Part shown: piece by piece, positions 9,114 to 18,163 of the stretch
How positions within the stretch are numbered: the stretch's first letter is position 1
Layout: each line of letters opens with the position of its first letter
Assembly (NCBI RefSeq): GCF_000814675.1
Contig: NZ_JWIG01000017.1
Location: 1 to 64,000, forward strand
Direction: 5' to 3'
DNA: 64,000 bases
Source: Pseudoalteromonas distincta
Lineage (GTDB): Bacteria > Pseudomonadota > Gammaproteobacteria > Enterobacterales > Alteromonadaceae
The notes under the pieces: model-generated
What the model saw: the letters and a program-made list of their open reading frames with translations, nothing else
What the model was told of the DNA's origin: nothing
Databases searched by the model: none
Program-made: the position numbers and the translations under genes

Positions 9114-10265
9114 TTAAGATGACGATTTTTCGCTAAATCTGTCAACCCATAACGCAATGATACCATCACCCGTTACATTACACGCAGTACCAAAGCTATC
9201 TTGTGCCAAATAAAGTGCAATCATTAATGCAACCGCGCCTTCATTAAACCCAAGCATGCTTGTTAATAGACCAAGCGCCGACATAACTGCGCCACCTGGA
9301 GCACCTGGTGCTGCAATCATTACTACACCTAACATCATAATAAACGGTAGCATACCCATTAATGAAGGGACTTCCATGCTTGGCGATAAAAACATAACAG
9401 CCATTGCACAGGTTACTATAGTGATAGTTGAGCCAGATAAATGGATGGTTGCACACAGTGGTACGGTAAAGTTTGCTACATCTTCTTTAACGTTATTTGC
9501 TTTACTTGATTGAAGCGATACTGGAATCGTTGCTGCACTTGACATAGTACCTAACGCTGTAAAGTAAGCTGGTAGCATATTTTTAACTAATTCGATTGGA
9601 TTACGTTTTAATAGTACACCTGTCGCTATATATAAAACGCTTAACCATAACCAGTGCATAACAAGCGCTGCAATTAGTACTACGCCAAATGTTTGCAGTG
9701 TATCTACCACAGTACCTGCTACCGTCATTTCGGCAAATACACCTGCAATGTAAAATGGTAAAGCAGGGATAATTACTTTTGATAATAATCCGTCAATCAC
9801 ATCACGGCCCTGATCAGACACCTTTTTAAGCGTATCCAGCTCTAATTGGCTCATGCCTATACCAAATACAAAAGCAGTTACTAATGCGGTCATTACCCCC
9901 ATCAGAGGTGGAATTTCTAAATCAATAAAGCTGCCAATTTCTGTAGCAACTTCTGCCTCGAATGTAATACCACCGCTTAAAAAAGGGATAACAGCACTTA
10001 CTAATAAAAATGCAAGCGTACCTGCAATAATTGTAGAGCTATAAGCAAACCCAACTGTTTTACCAAGTAAGTGACCAGACCCTTTTGGTAGGCCTGCAAT
10101 ACCTGATGCAATAAAAAATAATATAATAAGTGGAATGGTAAAGGAGATAATTTGACCAATCAGCTCTTTTACTGTGAATAAAAGTTCAACACCAGTTATA
10201 GGTACATATAGTCCAACTAGGATACCGGCCACAATACCGGCAATTAATTTTAAGATTAATTTCAT
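9114..10265 (-). CDS. Dicarboxylate/amino acid:cation symporter (DAACS/SDF family)
   Basis: Inner-membrane symporter moving dicarboxylates or acidic/neutral amino acids with Na+ or H+. The 383-residue protein is hydrophobic throughout. Near the C terminus it has family features: a helical hairpin with APGAPGGAVMSALG at about 319-332 and the helix DSFGTACNVTGDG at about 357-369, which carries conserved Asp and Asn residues for substrate and cation. It is slightly shorter than GltP/GltT-type members (around 420), mainly at the N terminus. It stands alone upstream of uvrY. No terminator is evident. Substrate unknown. Confidence 0.88.
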   Translation of the reverse strand: MKLILKLIAGIVAGILVGLYVPITGVELLFTVKELIGQIISFTIPLIILFFIASGIAGLPKGSGHLLGKTVGFAYSSTIIAGTLAFLLVSAVIPFLSGGITFEAEVATEIGSFIDLEIPPLMGVMTALVTAFVFGIGMSQLELDTLKKVSDQGRDVIDGLLSKVIIPALPFYIAGVFAEMTVAGTVVDTLQTFGVVLIAALVMHWLWLSVLYIATGVLLKRNPIELVKNMLPAYFTALGTMSSAATIPVSLQSSKANNVKEDVANFTVPLCATIHLSGSTITIVTCAMAVMFLSPSMEVPSLMGMLPFIMMLGVVMIAAPGAPGGAVMSALGLLTSMLGFNEGAVALMIALYLAQDSFGTACNVTGDGIIALWVDRFSEKSSS

Positions 10266-10627
10266 TGTGATTGCTTAATTGAATTTAGATACGTGTTTTT
10301 ATCATGTTTTAGACGCATTGTGTGATAAAACTATTCAAGTTACATTCATATGCACAAATATTGAACAAACACAGCTTAATTCAATACTCTTTTGAACATT
10401 TTTTGACTAAACGAAGTTTTACTCTTTAAATTTTAAATTAAGCCCGCACCTATAATAACTAAAGCACCGCTAATAATTGATTTTTATTTCGACTGGTTAT
10501 AAGCCCAATAGATATATGTTATAGCCAAACTTTACTTTAGTTTTTTTAAACTCACAGTAAAGTGTGTTTATATAGTTAATAGCAAAGGCTATTAACACGT
10601 TGATCAGATTGCATCCAAAGGAACATT

Positions 10628-11596
10628 ATGTCTACTATTTTTGAAGATAACTCACTAAGCATCGGTAATACACCGCTGGTAAAACTTAACCGTGTTACAG
10701 GTGGGAATGTATACGCTAAAGTTGAATCTCGTAATCCAAGCTTTAGTATCAAATGCCGCATTGGTGCATCGATGATTTGGGAAGCTGAAAAGTCAGGTCA
10801 GCTTGTTGAAGGTAAAGAACTTATTGAACCAACATCTGGGAACACCGGTATTGCACTTGCATTTGTTGCAGCAGCACGTGGTTACAAGTTAACGCTTACT
10901 ATGCCAAACACCATGAGCCTAGAACGTCGCAAGCTATTAAAAGCATTAGGTGCAAATCTAGTACTTACCGACGGTGCAAAAGGTATGAATGGCGCAATTG
11001 AAAAAGCAAAAGAAATTCAAGCAACAGCACCTGATAAGTATATTTTATTACAACAATTCGAAAACCCTGCAAACCCAAAAATTCACTTTGAAACAACAGG
11101 CCCTGAAATTTACGATGCGCTTGATGGCAAAGTAGACTTTTTTGTAGCCGGTGTAGGTACTGGTGGTACTATTACAGGTGTTAGCCGTTACCTTAAAACA
11201 GAAAAAGGTCTAAACGTTAAGTCTATTGCTGTTGAGCCAACTAACTCTCCAGTTATTAGCCAAACGCTTGCCGGTGAAGAAATTAAACCAGGTCCTCATA
11301 AAATCCAAGGTATTGGTGCTGGCTTCATTCCTGGCAACTTAGATATGGACTTAATTGATGGCGCAGAGCTTGTATCTAACGAAGACGCAATTGCAATGGC
11401 GCATCAGTTAATGAAAAAAGAAGGTATTTTAGTAGGTATTTCGTCAGGTGCAGCGGTTGTTGCAGCTAAGCGAATTGCTGAAAAACCTGAAAACGCAGAT
11501 AAAAATATTGTTGTTATTCTACCTAGTGCAACTGAGCGTTACTTATCAAGCCCAATGTTTGATGAAGAGTTTAGTGAACAAGAACTAGTACAATAA
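10628..11596 (+). CDS. cysK: Cysteine synthase A (O-acetylserine sulfhydrylase)
   Basis: PLP enzyme forming L-cysteine from O-acetylserine and sulfide in the cytoplasm. The 322-residue protein shows the Schiff-base lysine K42 in NPSFSIKCR, the substrate-binding TSGNTG loop at about 69-74, the PLP phosphate loop GTGGTITG at about 177-184, and SSGAA at about 273-277. Standard length for CysK. It is monocistronic with a terminator 20 bp downstream. The upstream 362-bp gap (10266-10627) is AT-rich and shared with the divergent symporter. A possible -10 TATAGT with a poor -35 would suit an activator-dependent (CysB-like) promoter, but I cannot identify an operator. Confidence 0.96.
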   Translation: MSTIFEDNSLSIGNTPLVKLNRVTGGNVYAKVESRNPSFSIKCRIGASMIWEAEKSGQLVEGKELIEPTSGNTGIALAFVAAARGYKLTLTMPNTMSLERRKLLKALGANLVLTDGAKGMNGAIEKAKEIQATAPDKYILLQQFENPANPKIHFETTGPEIYDALDGKVDFFVAGVGTGGTITGVSRYLKTEKGLNVKSIAVEPTNSPVISQTLAGEEIKPGPHKIQGIGAGFIPGNLDMDLIDGAELVSNEDAIAMAHQLMKKEGILVGISSGAAVVAAKRIAEKPENADKNIVVILPSATERYLSSPMFDEEFSEQELVQ

Positions 11597-11616
11597 GTAA
11601 TTTTAAGATTTTTAGA

Positions 11617-11641
11617 AGGATGCTCTAGGCATCCTTTTTTA
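11617..11641 (+). terminator. Intrinsic terminator after cysK
   Basis: Stem AGGATGC/GCATCCT, four-base loop, then a T-run. Confidence 0.88.
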
Positions 11642-11738
11642 TTATTTATTATCCAATTTTCTATTTATTGCCTGCCATACCTTTACATCTGCATAGATAA
11701 ACCACACACTTTAAAAAAACTAATTAATAATAATTAAT

Positions 11739-12173
11739 ATGAAAAAAATCACGAGTTTATTAAGTTTGGTCATCTGTTTATTTTTATCAGCCTGTGGTGA
11801 CGATACCAAAACACTTGGCGACACTCCTGGCGATACAGCAACCGCTTATTTTGATGCGCTTTATAACCAGCAAGACCTTCAAAAAGCCAGCACCATGGCA
11901 ACCCCCAACCTTACACGTATAATGAAATCCTACGGCACCGCTAAACAGTTTTCCCGTAACTTAGTAAATATGCAATACGATGAAGTCACCATTGAAGTTG
12001 ATATGACCAATATGAGTGTCCGTGAACAATACGGCGATAACGCTAAAATAAACCTTATTTTTACCGGCTATTTAAATGGTGATAAAATTGACGAAATGCG
12101 CAGTGTAAAAATGCTTCGTAAAAAGGGAAAATGGTACATAGATAAAATTGTTGCCGACCCTTACGCTCGTTAA
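11739..12173 (+). CDS. Small lipoprotein of unknown function (DUF4878-like)
   Basis: Predicted envelope lipoprotein of 144 residues. A lysine-starting signal peptide ends in the lipobox LSAC with C19 as the lipidated residue. The rest resembles the small NTF2-like/DUF4878 fold: an N-terminal helical part (AYFDALYNQQD) and C-terminal strands ending in KGKWYIDKIV, a pattern common to this group. D21 sits close to the lipidated Cys, but with so little context I would not predict retention in the inner membrane. No partner gene is obvious; the next gene is on the opposite strand beyond a terminator and a repeat. Function unknown. Confidence 0.75.
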   Translation: MKKITSLLSLVICLFLSACGDDTKTLGDTPGDTATAYFDALYNQQDLQKASTMATPNLTRIMKSYGTAKQFSRNLVNMQYDEVTIEVDMTNMSVREQYGDNAKINLIFTGYLNGDKIDEMRSVKMLRKKGKWYIDKIVADPYAR

Positions 12174-12192
12174 AAATAAATGAATTAAACAT

Positions 12193-12222
12193 AAAAAGGC
12201 CTTACATTCGTAAGGCCTTTTT
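12193..12222. terminator. Bidirectional terminator after the lipoprotein gene
   Basis: Stem AAAAAGGCCTTAC/GTAAGGCCTTTTT with a four-base loop, flanked by A-run and T-run. Confidence 0.88.
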
Positions 12223-12230
12223 AGCTTTAG

Positions 12231-12500
12231 CTAGGGCGTGTTGATCTTTGTGGATTGAAGTTTGTTCAATCTAGGGGCGATTTAATCGCGGCGCGAGGTT
12301 TGTAACCTAGTGGGCTAAGTAAAAACCGAGCAACAAAGAGTTAATCGTCCCTAGAAAGAACCCAAAGGGCAGCGCATGTTTGGCATTTATGCTGCGTTAT
12401 CGCCTATTTATGGGGAATAACCACACTACATAGGCTCTGCCTTGCCTAAAAACCAAACAGCCTGCTGCAAATCCAACCACGAAGGGTCATCACGCCCTAG
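12231..12500. mobile_element. MITE-like element with imperfect terminal inverted repeats
   Basis: A 270-bp non-coding block between the lipoprotein and acyl-CoA dehydrogenase genes. The left end reads CTAGGGCGTGTTGATC-TTTGTGG; the complement of the right end reads CTAGGGCGTGATGACCCTTCGTGG, so about 24 bp of imperfect terminal inverted repeat are visible. CTAG at both ends could be a target duplication of the kind made by IS5-type elements (CTAR targets), but it is palindromic and therefore ambiguous. There is no open frame of note. I infer a non-autonomous element; the parent transposase is not in the window. Confidence 0.7.
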
Positions 12501-12516
12501 TATTTAAAGTACTGCG

Positions 12517-14799
12517 CTACAGCTCACCAGGTTGAAAGTTATCAACTGCAATGGCTTTCTTACGTAGCTTATTAGCATGATGCATTGCATCAGCATCCGT
12601 TTGCTCTAACAACTTATTTTCAAGCGCATAATTTATAGCACCTTCAATATCAAGCGTTGCAGGCACACTGCCCTTACGCTGCCATTGTTTTAAGTCTTTA
12701 AACTGCGCTTGCATATCATGCATAGCTAAAAATGCGCTTTCCATGACCCCTGTACCTGCATTTTCATCTACATAACATAAATGCGTTAAGCGGTTTCTAA
12801 ATACACCAGGTTGAGTCATACGCTCGCAAATACTTTGTGCTATTTCATCACTTGGTCTGTGGTAATGGTTTCCAAGCGGGAACACGATACGTTTAAGGAT
12901 AAAATTAACAACCGGATTTGAAAAGTTTTTAAAGAAGCCATTAAACGCTTGGCCAATTTCAAATAATGAGTTCTCAATTGCATATTTTACAAATGGTAAA
13001 TCAGCTTGTTGGCGCCCTTCATCTTCATAACGTTTTAAAACAGTTGATGCTAAGTACAAATGACTTAATACATCACCCAAACGCGCTGATATCATTTCTT
13101 TACGTTTAAGTTCACCGCCAAGCATTAACATTGCAACGTCTGTACAAATAGCTAAGCCTCGGCTCATTCTACTCAGTTGTTTATAATAAATAGCCGTTTC
13201 ACCACCTACAGGCGCTTTAGCAAAATAACTACGTGTTAAGCCATGCACAAATGCCATACCTGCATTACTTGCTGCAAATATTATATGGTTCATTAATAAA
13301 CCATCAAATTGTTCAAGTGCTGCGTCGTCATCTTCCATTGCAGCGGCTTCCATTTCTTTTAAAACAAATGGATGACAGCGTGTTGCACCTTGGCCAAATA
13401 TCATTAAGTTACGCGTTAAAATATTCGCGCCTTCAACCGTAATTGATACTGGAATCCCCATATAGCCATGCGCCAAATAGTTATTAGGCCCTACTTGAAT
13501 TCCTTTACCTGAATGAATATCCATTGCATCATTCATTACCGTACGACCCATTTCAGTCATATGGTATTTAGCAATCGCTGTTACAACCGACGGGCTTAAT
13601 TTTAAATCAATCGCACCTGCGGTCATTAATCTGCACGACTCAAGTGTGTAAGTTAAACCACCAATACGTGCAAGTGCCTCTTGGACACCTTCAAACTGCC
13701 CTATAGATACACCAAACTGCTGGCGTACCATGGCGTATGCCGATGTCATTTTTGAAGCTAAATGTCCAGTTGCTGCACTTAATGCCGGTAGTGATATACC
13801 ACGCCCTGCACTTAAACACTCAACAAGCATTCTCCAGCCACGCCCTGCACACTCTTGACCGCCAATGATCCAGTCCAGTGGTATAAATACATCTTTACCG
13901 TAAGTGGTACCATTCATAAAGGCCATATTAAGCGGATAGTGACGCTCACCCGTTTCAACACCCGGATGATCGGTTGGTATAAGCGCACACGTTATACCTA
14001 GCTCTTTTTTATCACCTAATAAAGCGTCTGGGTCATACATTTTAAATGCTAAGCCGAGTACAGTAGCCACTGGTGCAAGCGTAATGTAACGTTTTGACCA
14101 ATTTAAACGCAGGCCCATTACTTGCTCGCCATTGTGCTCACCCATACACACAACGCCTGAATCAGGAATGCTGCCAGCATCAGAGCCCGCCTCTGGTCCC
14201 GTTAGTGCAAAACAAGGAACATCTGTACCATTAGCTAAACTTGGCAGCCAACGATCTTGCTGCTCTTTAGTACCATAGTGAAGAAGTAACTCGCCCGGAC
14301 CTAAGCTATTAGGCACCATAACAGTGACTGCGGCTGTTAAGCTTTTAGTCGAAATTTTTGACACTATCGTCGAATTAGCAATTGCTGAGAACTCACGACC
14401 GCCAAATTTTTCAGGAATGATCAGCGCAAAAAAACCTTCTGTTTTTAGGTAATCCCACACTTCTTTTGGTAAGTCTTTGTCTTTTTGTACAATTTGATAA
14501 TCATCAAGCATCGCCAATAAGGTTTCTACTTGGTTAGCCATAAATGCGTTTTCTTTATCGCTAAGCTCTGGTTTTGGAAAGTGGTGCAGTTTTTGCCAGT
14601 CTGGGTTACCACTAAATAACTCACCATCCCACCAAACATCACCTGCTTCCATCGCCTCTCGCTCTGTTTGCGATAATGGCGGAAGCACCTTTTTGAACAT
14701 TTTAAACGTAGGACGACTAATCAAGTTTAGGCGAATATCTTTAACCGCAAAAATAACCACCACCACGACTAGCAATATTATAAATATTAACATGCGCAC
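12517..14799 (-). CDS. FadE-type acyl-CoA dehydrogenase (paralogue 1)
   Basis: FAD-dependent enzyme for the first step of fatty acid beta-oxidation, oxidising acyl-CoA to trans-2-enoyl-CoA. The 760-residue protein has an N-terminal membrane segment (MLIFIILLVVVVVIFAV), the acyl-CoA dehydrogenase core (CFALTGPEAGSDAGS near residues 190-215, GKGIQVGPNNYLA near 430), and the long FadE-specific C-terminal extension. It is clearly paralogous to the gene at 48201-50657 but lacks that protein's longer N-terminal membrane region. It diverges from the M2 peptidase gene across about 160 bp. I saw no FadR-like site there, unlike the second fadE. Confidence 0.93.
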   Translation of the reverse strand: MRMLIFIILLVVVVVIFAVKDIRLNLISRPTFKMFKKVLPPLSQTEREAMEAGDVWWDGELFSGNPDWQKLHHFPKPELSDKENAFMANQVETLLAMLDDYQIVQKDKDLPKEVWDYLKTEGFFALIIPEKFGGREFSAIANSTIVSKISTKSLTAAVTVMVPNSLGPGELLLHYGTKEQQDRWLPSLANGTDVPCFALTGPEAGSDAGSIPDSGVVCMGEHNGEQVMGLRLNWSKRYITLAPVATVLGLAFKMYDPDALLGDKKELGITCALIPTDHPGVETGERHYPLNMAFMNGTTYGKDVFIPLDWIIGGQECAGRGWRMLVECLSAGRGISLPALSAATGHLASKMTSAYAMVRQQFGVSIGQFEGVQEALARIGGLTYTLESCRLMTAGAIDLKLSPSVVTAIAKYHMTEMGRTVMNDAMDIHSGKGIQVGPNNYLAHGYMGIPVSITVEGANILTRNLMIFGQGATRCHPFVLKEMEAAAMEDDDAALEQFDGLLMNHIIFAASNAGMAFVHGLTRSYFAKAPVGGETAIYYKQLSRMSRGLAICTDVAMLMLGGELKRKEMISARLGDVLSHLYLASTVLKRYEDEGRQQADLPFVKYAIENSLFEIGQAFNGFFKNFSNPVVNFILKRIVFPLGNHYHRPSDEIAQSICERMTQPGVFRNRLTHLCYVDENAGTGVMESAFLAMHDMQAQFKDLKQWQRKGSVPATLDIEGAINYALENKLLEQTDADAMHHANKLRKKAIAVDNFQPGEL

Positions 14800-14866
14800 A
14801 TTCCTTACACATTGAATGAAAATAGTAACTTAATTATGACCCATCTTAATTTAAATACAATCATTG

Positions 14867-14880
14867 CACGACGAGTCGTG
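14867..14880. promoter_or_regulatory. Palindrome CACGAC-N2-GTCGTG in divergent promoter
   Basis: Six-bp perfect arms around a two-base centre lie between the divergently transcribed acyl-CoA dehydrogenase and M2 peptidase genes. It could be an operator for either gene. No regulator is assigned. Confidence 0.35.
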
Positions 14881-14960
14881 AGCCTTAACGCATTCATTTT
14901 ATTGTTTTAAACATCACTGCTATTATCAACGTTTTAATAACAATAAATTAAAGGAATAGC

Positions 14961-16808
14961 ATGACCCCCTTTCGATTTAAACTAAGTATGAGCGCCTTAA
15001 TGGTAGCAAGTACTCTTGCTTTAACAGCCTGCGATGCGCAAGTAACGATAGACACTACCAATTCAGCACACACTAAAAAAGCTGTAACAGCTAAAGATGC
15101 AAATACATTTATAACAAACACAGAAAAAGAACTAAGTGCACTTTATTTAGAATCGAGCCGTGCAGAATGGATTTACGCAAACTTTATTACTCATGATACG
15201 TCGGCTCTATCGGCTGAAGTTAACCGTAAAATGACCGAAACAGTCGTGCGTTTAGCAAATGAAGCTGCAAAATACGACGAACTAGAGCTTGATTACGATG
15301 CTCGCCGTAAGCTTGATAAACTAAAACTAGCACTTACACTTCCTGCCCCACAAGACGCTGATAAAACAGCGCAACTTTCACAAATTGTCGCAGAGCTTGG
15401 CGGGCTATATGGTAAAGGTAAATACTGTAAAGAAGATGGCAGCTGTTTGAGCCTTGGCGATATGACCTCAAAAATGGCCACCAGCCGAGATTACAACGAA
15501 CTACTTGATTTATGGCAAGGCTGGCGTGAAATATCAAAACCCATGCGCCCACTTTACGAGCAACAAGTAGCACTTACCAACGAAGGTGCAAAGGAGCTTG
15601 GTTATGCCGATACGGGCGCTATGTGGCGCAGTAAATACGATATACCTGCTGATGACTTTACCACTGAGCTTGACCGTATTTGGGGCCAAGTTAAACCACT
15701 TTATAACTCGCTACATTGCCATGTTCGCGCAAAGTTAGGTGAAAAGTACGGCACCGACAAAGTACCTCAAGATCAGCCAATACCAGCGCACTTACTTGGT
15801 AATATGTGGGCGCAAGCATGGGGTAATATTTACGATGTAGTTGCACCAGAAAACGCCGATCCGGGTTACGACGTAACCGAGTTATTAGCTCAAAATAATT
15901 ACGACGAACTTAAAATGGTAAAAGGGGCTGAAAACTTTTTTACCTCAATGGGTTTTGACGCACTACCAGAGACATTTTACGAGCGTTCACTGTTTGTAAA
16001 ACCAAAAGACAGAGATGTGCAGTGTCATGCATCAGCATGGAATATCGATAGCAAAGACGATTTACGCATTAAAATGTGTATTCAGCGCACAGGCGAAGAG
16101 TTTTCAGTTATTCACCATGAATTAGGTCATAACTTTTATCAACGCGCTTATAATAAACAACCTTTATTTTATCAAGAAAGTGCAAACGATGGTTTTCATG
16201 AAGCCATTGGAGACACCATTGCCTTATCGGTTACACCGGATTACTTAAAAGAAATCGGCTTACTTGAACAAGTACCTGATGAATCTAAAGATATCGGTTT
16301 GTTGATGAAAATGGCACTTGATAAAGTAGCCTTTGTGCCGTTTAGCTTAATGGTTGATCAGTGGCGTTGGCAGGTATTTTCAGGTGAAGTAACCCCAGAA
16401 AATTACAATAAAGCTTGGTGGGAACTACGTGAAAAATACCAAGGAGTGCAAGCGCCTATCGCACGTAGCGAAAACGACTTTGATCCGGGTGCTAAGTACC
16501 ACGTTCCGGGTAACACGCCTTATACACGTTACTTTTTAGCGCATATTTTACAATTTGAGTTTCATCGCAGCTTATGTGAAATTGCCGGTAACGATAAAGC
16601 CATTCATCGCTGCTCTATTTATAATTCAAAAGAAGCAGGGGATAGGCTAAACGCTATGCTTGAAATGGGTTCATCTCGCCCTTGGCAAGAAGCGCTTGAA
16701 ACTGTAACAGGTAAGCCGCAGATGGATGCGACAGCAATGCTCGATTACTTTGCACCATTACAAACATATTTAGATAAACAAAACGAAGGCCGCAACTGCG
16801 GCTGGTAA
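14961..16808 (+). CDS. M2 family peptidyl-dipeptidase (ACE-like) lipoprotein
   Basis: Zinc metallopeptidase related to angiotensin-converting enzyme, expected to remove C-terminal dipeptides from peptides in the periplasm or at the outer membrane. The 615-residue protein has a signal peptide with lipobox LTAC (C24). The gluzincin motif is H386-E387-L-G-H390, with the third zinc ligand E414 in the FHEAIGD block, spaced exactly as in ACE. The C terminus ends DKQNEGRNCGW. A degraded copy of this C terminus survives at 18024-18065. AAAGGAATAGC precedes the ATG. It converges on the porin-like gene across a shared terminator. Confidence 0.94.
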   Translation: MTPFRFKLSMSALMVASTLALTACDAQVTIDTTNSAHTKKAVTAKDANTFITNTEKELSALYLESSRAEWIYANFITHDTSALSAEVNRKMTETVVRLANEAAKYDELELDYDARRKLDKLKLALTLPAPQDADKTAQLSQIVAELGGLYGKGKYCKEDGSCLSLGDMTSKMATSRDYNELLDLWQGWREISKPMRPLYEQQVALTNEGAKELGYADTGAMWRSKYDIPADDFTTELDRIWGQVKPLYNSLHCHVRAKLGEKYGTDKVPQDQPIPAHLLGNMWAQAWGNIYDVVAPENADPGYDVTELLAQNNYDELKMVKGAENFFTSMGFDALPETFYERSLFVKPKDRDVQCHASAWNIDSKDDLRIKMCIQRTGEEFSVIHHELGHNFYQRAYNKQPLFYQESANDGFHEAIGDTIALSVTPDYLKEIGLLEQVPDESKDIGLLMKMALDKVAFVPFSLMVDQWRWQVFSGEVTPENYNKAWWELREKYQGVQAPIARSENDFDPGAKYHVPGNTPYTRYFLAHILQFEFHRSLCEIAGNDKAIHRCSIYNSKEAGDRLNAMLEMGSSRPWQEALETVTGKPQMDATAMLDYFAPLQTYLDKQNEGRNCGW

Positions 16809-16820
16809 ATAGCGCTGAAT

Positions 16821-16850
16821 AAAAAGCCCGCTCAAATGAGCGGGCTTTTT
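16821..16850. terminator. Bidirectional terminator between M2 peptidase and porin
   Basis: AAAAAGCCCGCT/AGCGGGCTTTTT stem with a six-base loop. It serves both converging genes. A related terminator with the same AGCCCGCT stem occurs at 18101-18126. Confidence 0.9.
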
Positions 16851-16874
16851 ATTCATATTCTAATTTTAGTTAAA

Positions 16875-17678
16875 TTAGAACTGTAAGCTTAAATTTGCAA
16901 AGTAAGCATCATAATCAGAATCATCCCAGTTATTGCCGTAACCTGCTTCTAAACCAACATTGTTGTTGAAAAAGTGTTGAGCACCAAGAGTGTAATCATC
17001 ATTTTTATTAACTGTAACAAAAACCGATGTTGCTTTGCTGAAATAGTAGTTAGATGCTAATTCCCAGTTACTTGAACCGCCATCAACATCTTCAAATTTA
17101 CCTTCAACAGTCAAATAGTTACCTTGCTGTAAATCAACAAAGTACTTAGCTGCTACTGCACGGTAGTCAAACTCATCATCTGCTGTTACTGTAAAGCCGA
17201 TATAATCAGTGCTGTTTAGTTCGTGGTTATATGCTAGGTCAAACACAAACTGATTGTCAGCATCTTCAACATCTACAAACGTAGCTTTTAATACAAGGTT
17301 TGGGTTAAAGAAGTAACCAGCTGAAAGTTCAATTACATCCGTGCTTGAGCCAAAATCACTATCGAAATTATTGTACTGTGCACCTAATACAAAATCTTCT
17401 ACAAAATACTCACCGCCAATGCTAGTAACATCTCCAAAATCATTATCACTGTATGCACCATAAACATTTGTTTGCTTATTGATGTATTCAAATTGATCGT
17501 AAGGACCTAAAGTCGCTTTTGGAGAAAAATAATAAGTTGAGTCAACAGTTACTGTGTCATCACCATCTACATCCACGTATCCTACATGGCTGATTGATTG
17601 GTAAGTATCTGCAGCTATTGCAGTGGTTGCAGCGCTTGATAATAAAATGCTCGAAATGATAACGGCTAATTTTTTCAT
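16875..17678 (-). CDS. Porin-like outer membrane beta-barrel protein (copy A)
   Basis: Predicted outer-membrane barrel of 267 residues. It has a Sec signal peptide (MKKLAVIISSILLSS...AIAA) and alternating amphipathic strands rich in Tyr, Asp and Asn. The C-terminal strand ends in Phe (FANLSLQF), the usual BAM recognition signature. It resembles the 'putative porin' families of marine gammaproteobacteria; pore function and solute are inferred only. It is a tandem paralogue of 18164-18958, sharing the first 15 residues and the block TLGPYDQFEYINKQTNVYG. The many Asp residues in predicted loops may indicate cation selectivity or Ca2+ binding. Confidence 0.8.
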   Translation of the reverse strand: MKKLAVIISSILLSSAATTAIAADTYQSISHVGYVDVDGDDTVTVDSTYYFSPKATLGPYDQFEYINKQTNVYGAYSDNDFGDVTSIGGEYFVEDFVLGAQYNNFDSDFGSSTDVIELSAGYFFNPNLVLKATFVDVEDADNQFVFDLAYNHELNSTDYIGFTVTADDEFDYRAVAAKYFVDLQQGNYLTVEGKFEDVDGGSSNWELASNYYFSKATSVFVTVNKNDDYTLGAQHFFNNNVGLEAGYGNNWDDSDYDAYFANLSLQF

Positions 17679-18023
17679 TTTAAATTCCCTATAAATATTA
17701 CTTTTTATGCCTCAGCTGTCTAGCCAAAGTCGGGGCGCATCCTAACAGCAAAAAATGAACAAAAACTGAACTGAAGGCCAAACTAAAAGCAAAAATAATC
17801 ACTTAAATTGTTAATTACTACGCTCAAATGTAAACATTAAGAAAGCTTTAAATATACAGAATAATAATATGTCATTATATAAACTTAAAAAGTAACAAAT
17901 AAGGTACAAACTGTCGTTAAATTGGTACAACTAAACTATTCGATAAACCTCACCAATGTGGTTTCCTTCAATTATATTTTTCTCATTTTTCAAAAATTTT
18001 TTACTTTTTAATTTTAAGAAAGC

Positions 18024-18065
18024 TACTTAGATGAGCAGAACAAAGACCGTAATCGCGGCTGGTAA
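18024..18065 (+). pseudogene. Fossil of an M2 peptidase 3' end
   Basis: In frame it reads YLDEQNKDRNRGW-stop, against YLDKQNEGRNCGW-stop at the end of the intact M2 peptidase gene: 9 of 13 residues match, with several synonymous third-base changes between the copies. Homology fades upstream into AT-rich sequence. As in the intact locus, it is followed by a terminator with an AGCCCGCT stem and then the stop codon of a convergent porin gene. This is best explained as a relic of a duplicated peptidase-porin unit. Confidence 0.8.
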
Positions 18066-18100
18066 AACTTTTACCACGGTTAATTTAAGTTAAAAACAAC

Positions 18101-18126
18101 AAAGCCCGCTAAATTTAGCGGGCTTT
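18101..18126 (-). terminator. Terminator downstream of porin copy B
   Basis: Stem AAAGCCCGCTAA/TTAGCGGGCTTT; on the minus strand it is followed by TGTTGTTTTT. Same stem core as 16821-16850. The rest of 17679-18163 holds the leader of porin copy A, AT-rich sequence and the M2 fossil. Confidence 0.8.
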
Positions 18127-18163
18127 TGATATTACTTTTGTATTAACTAAGTACGGGACTTAA

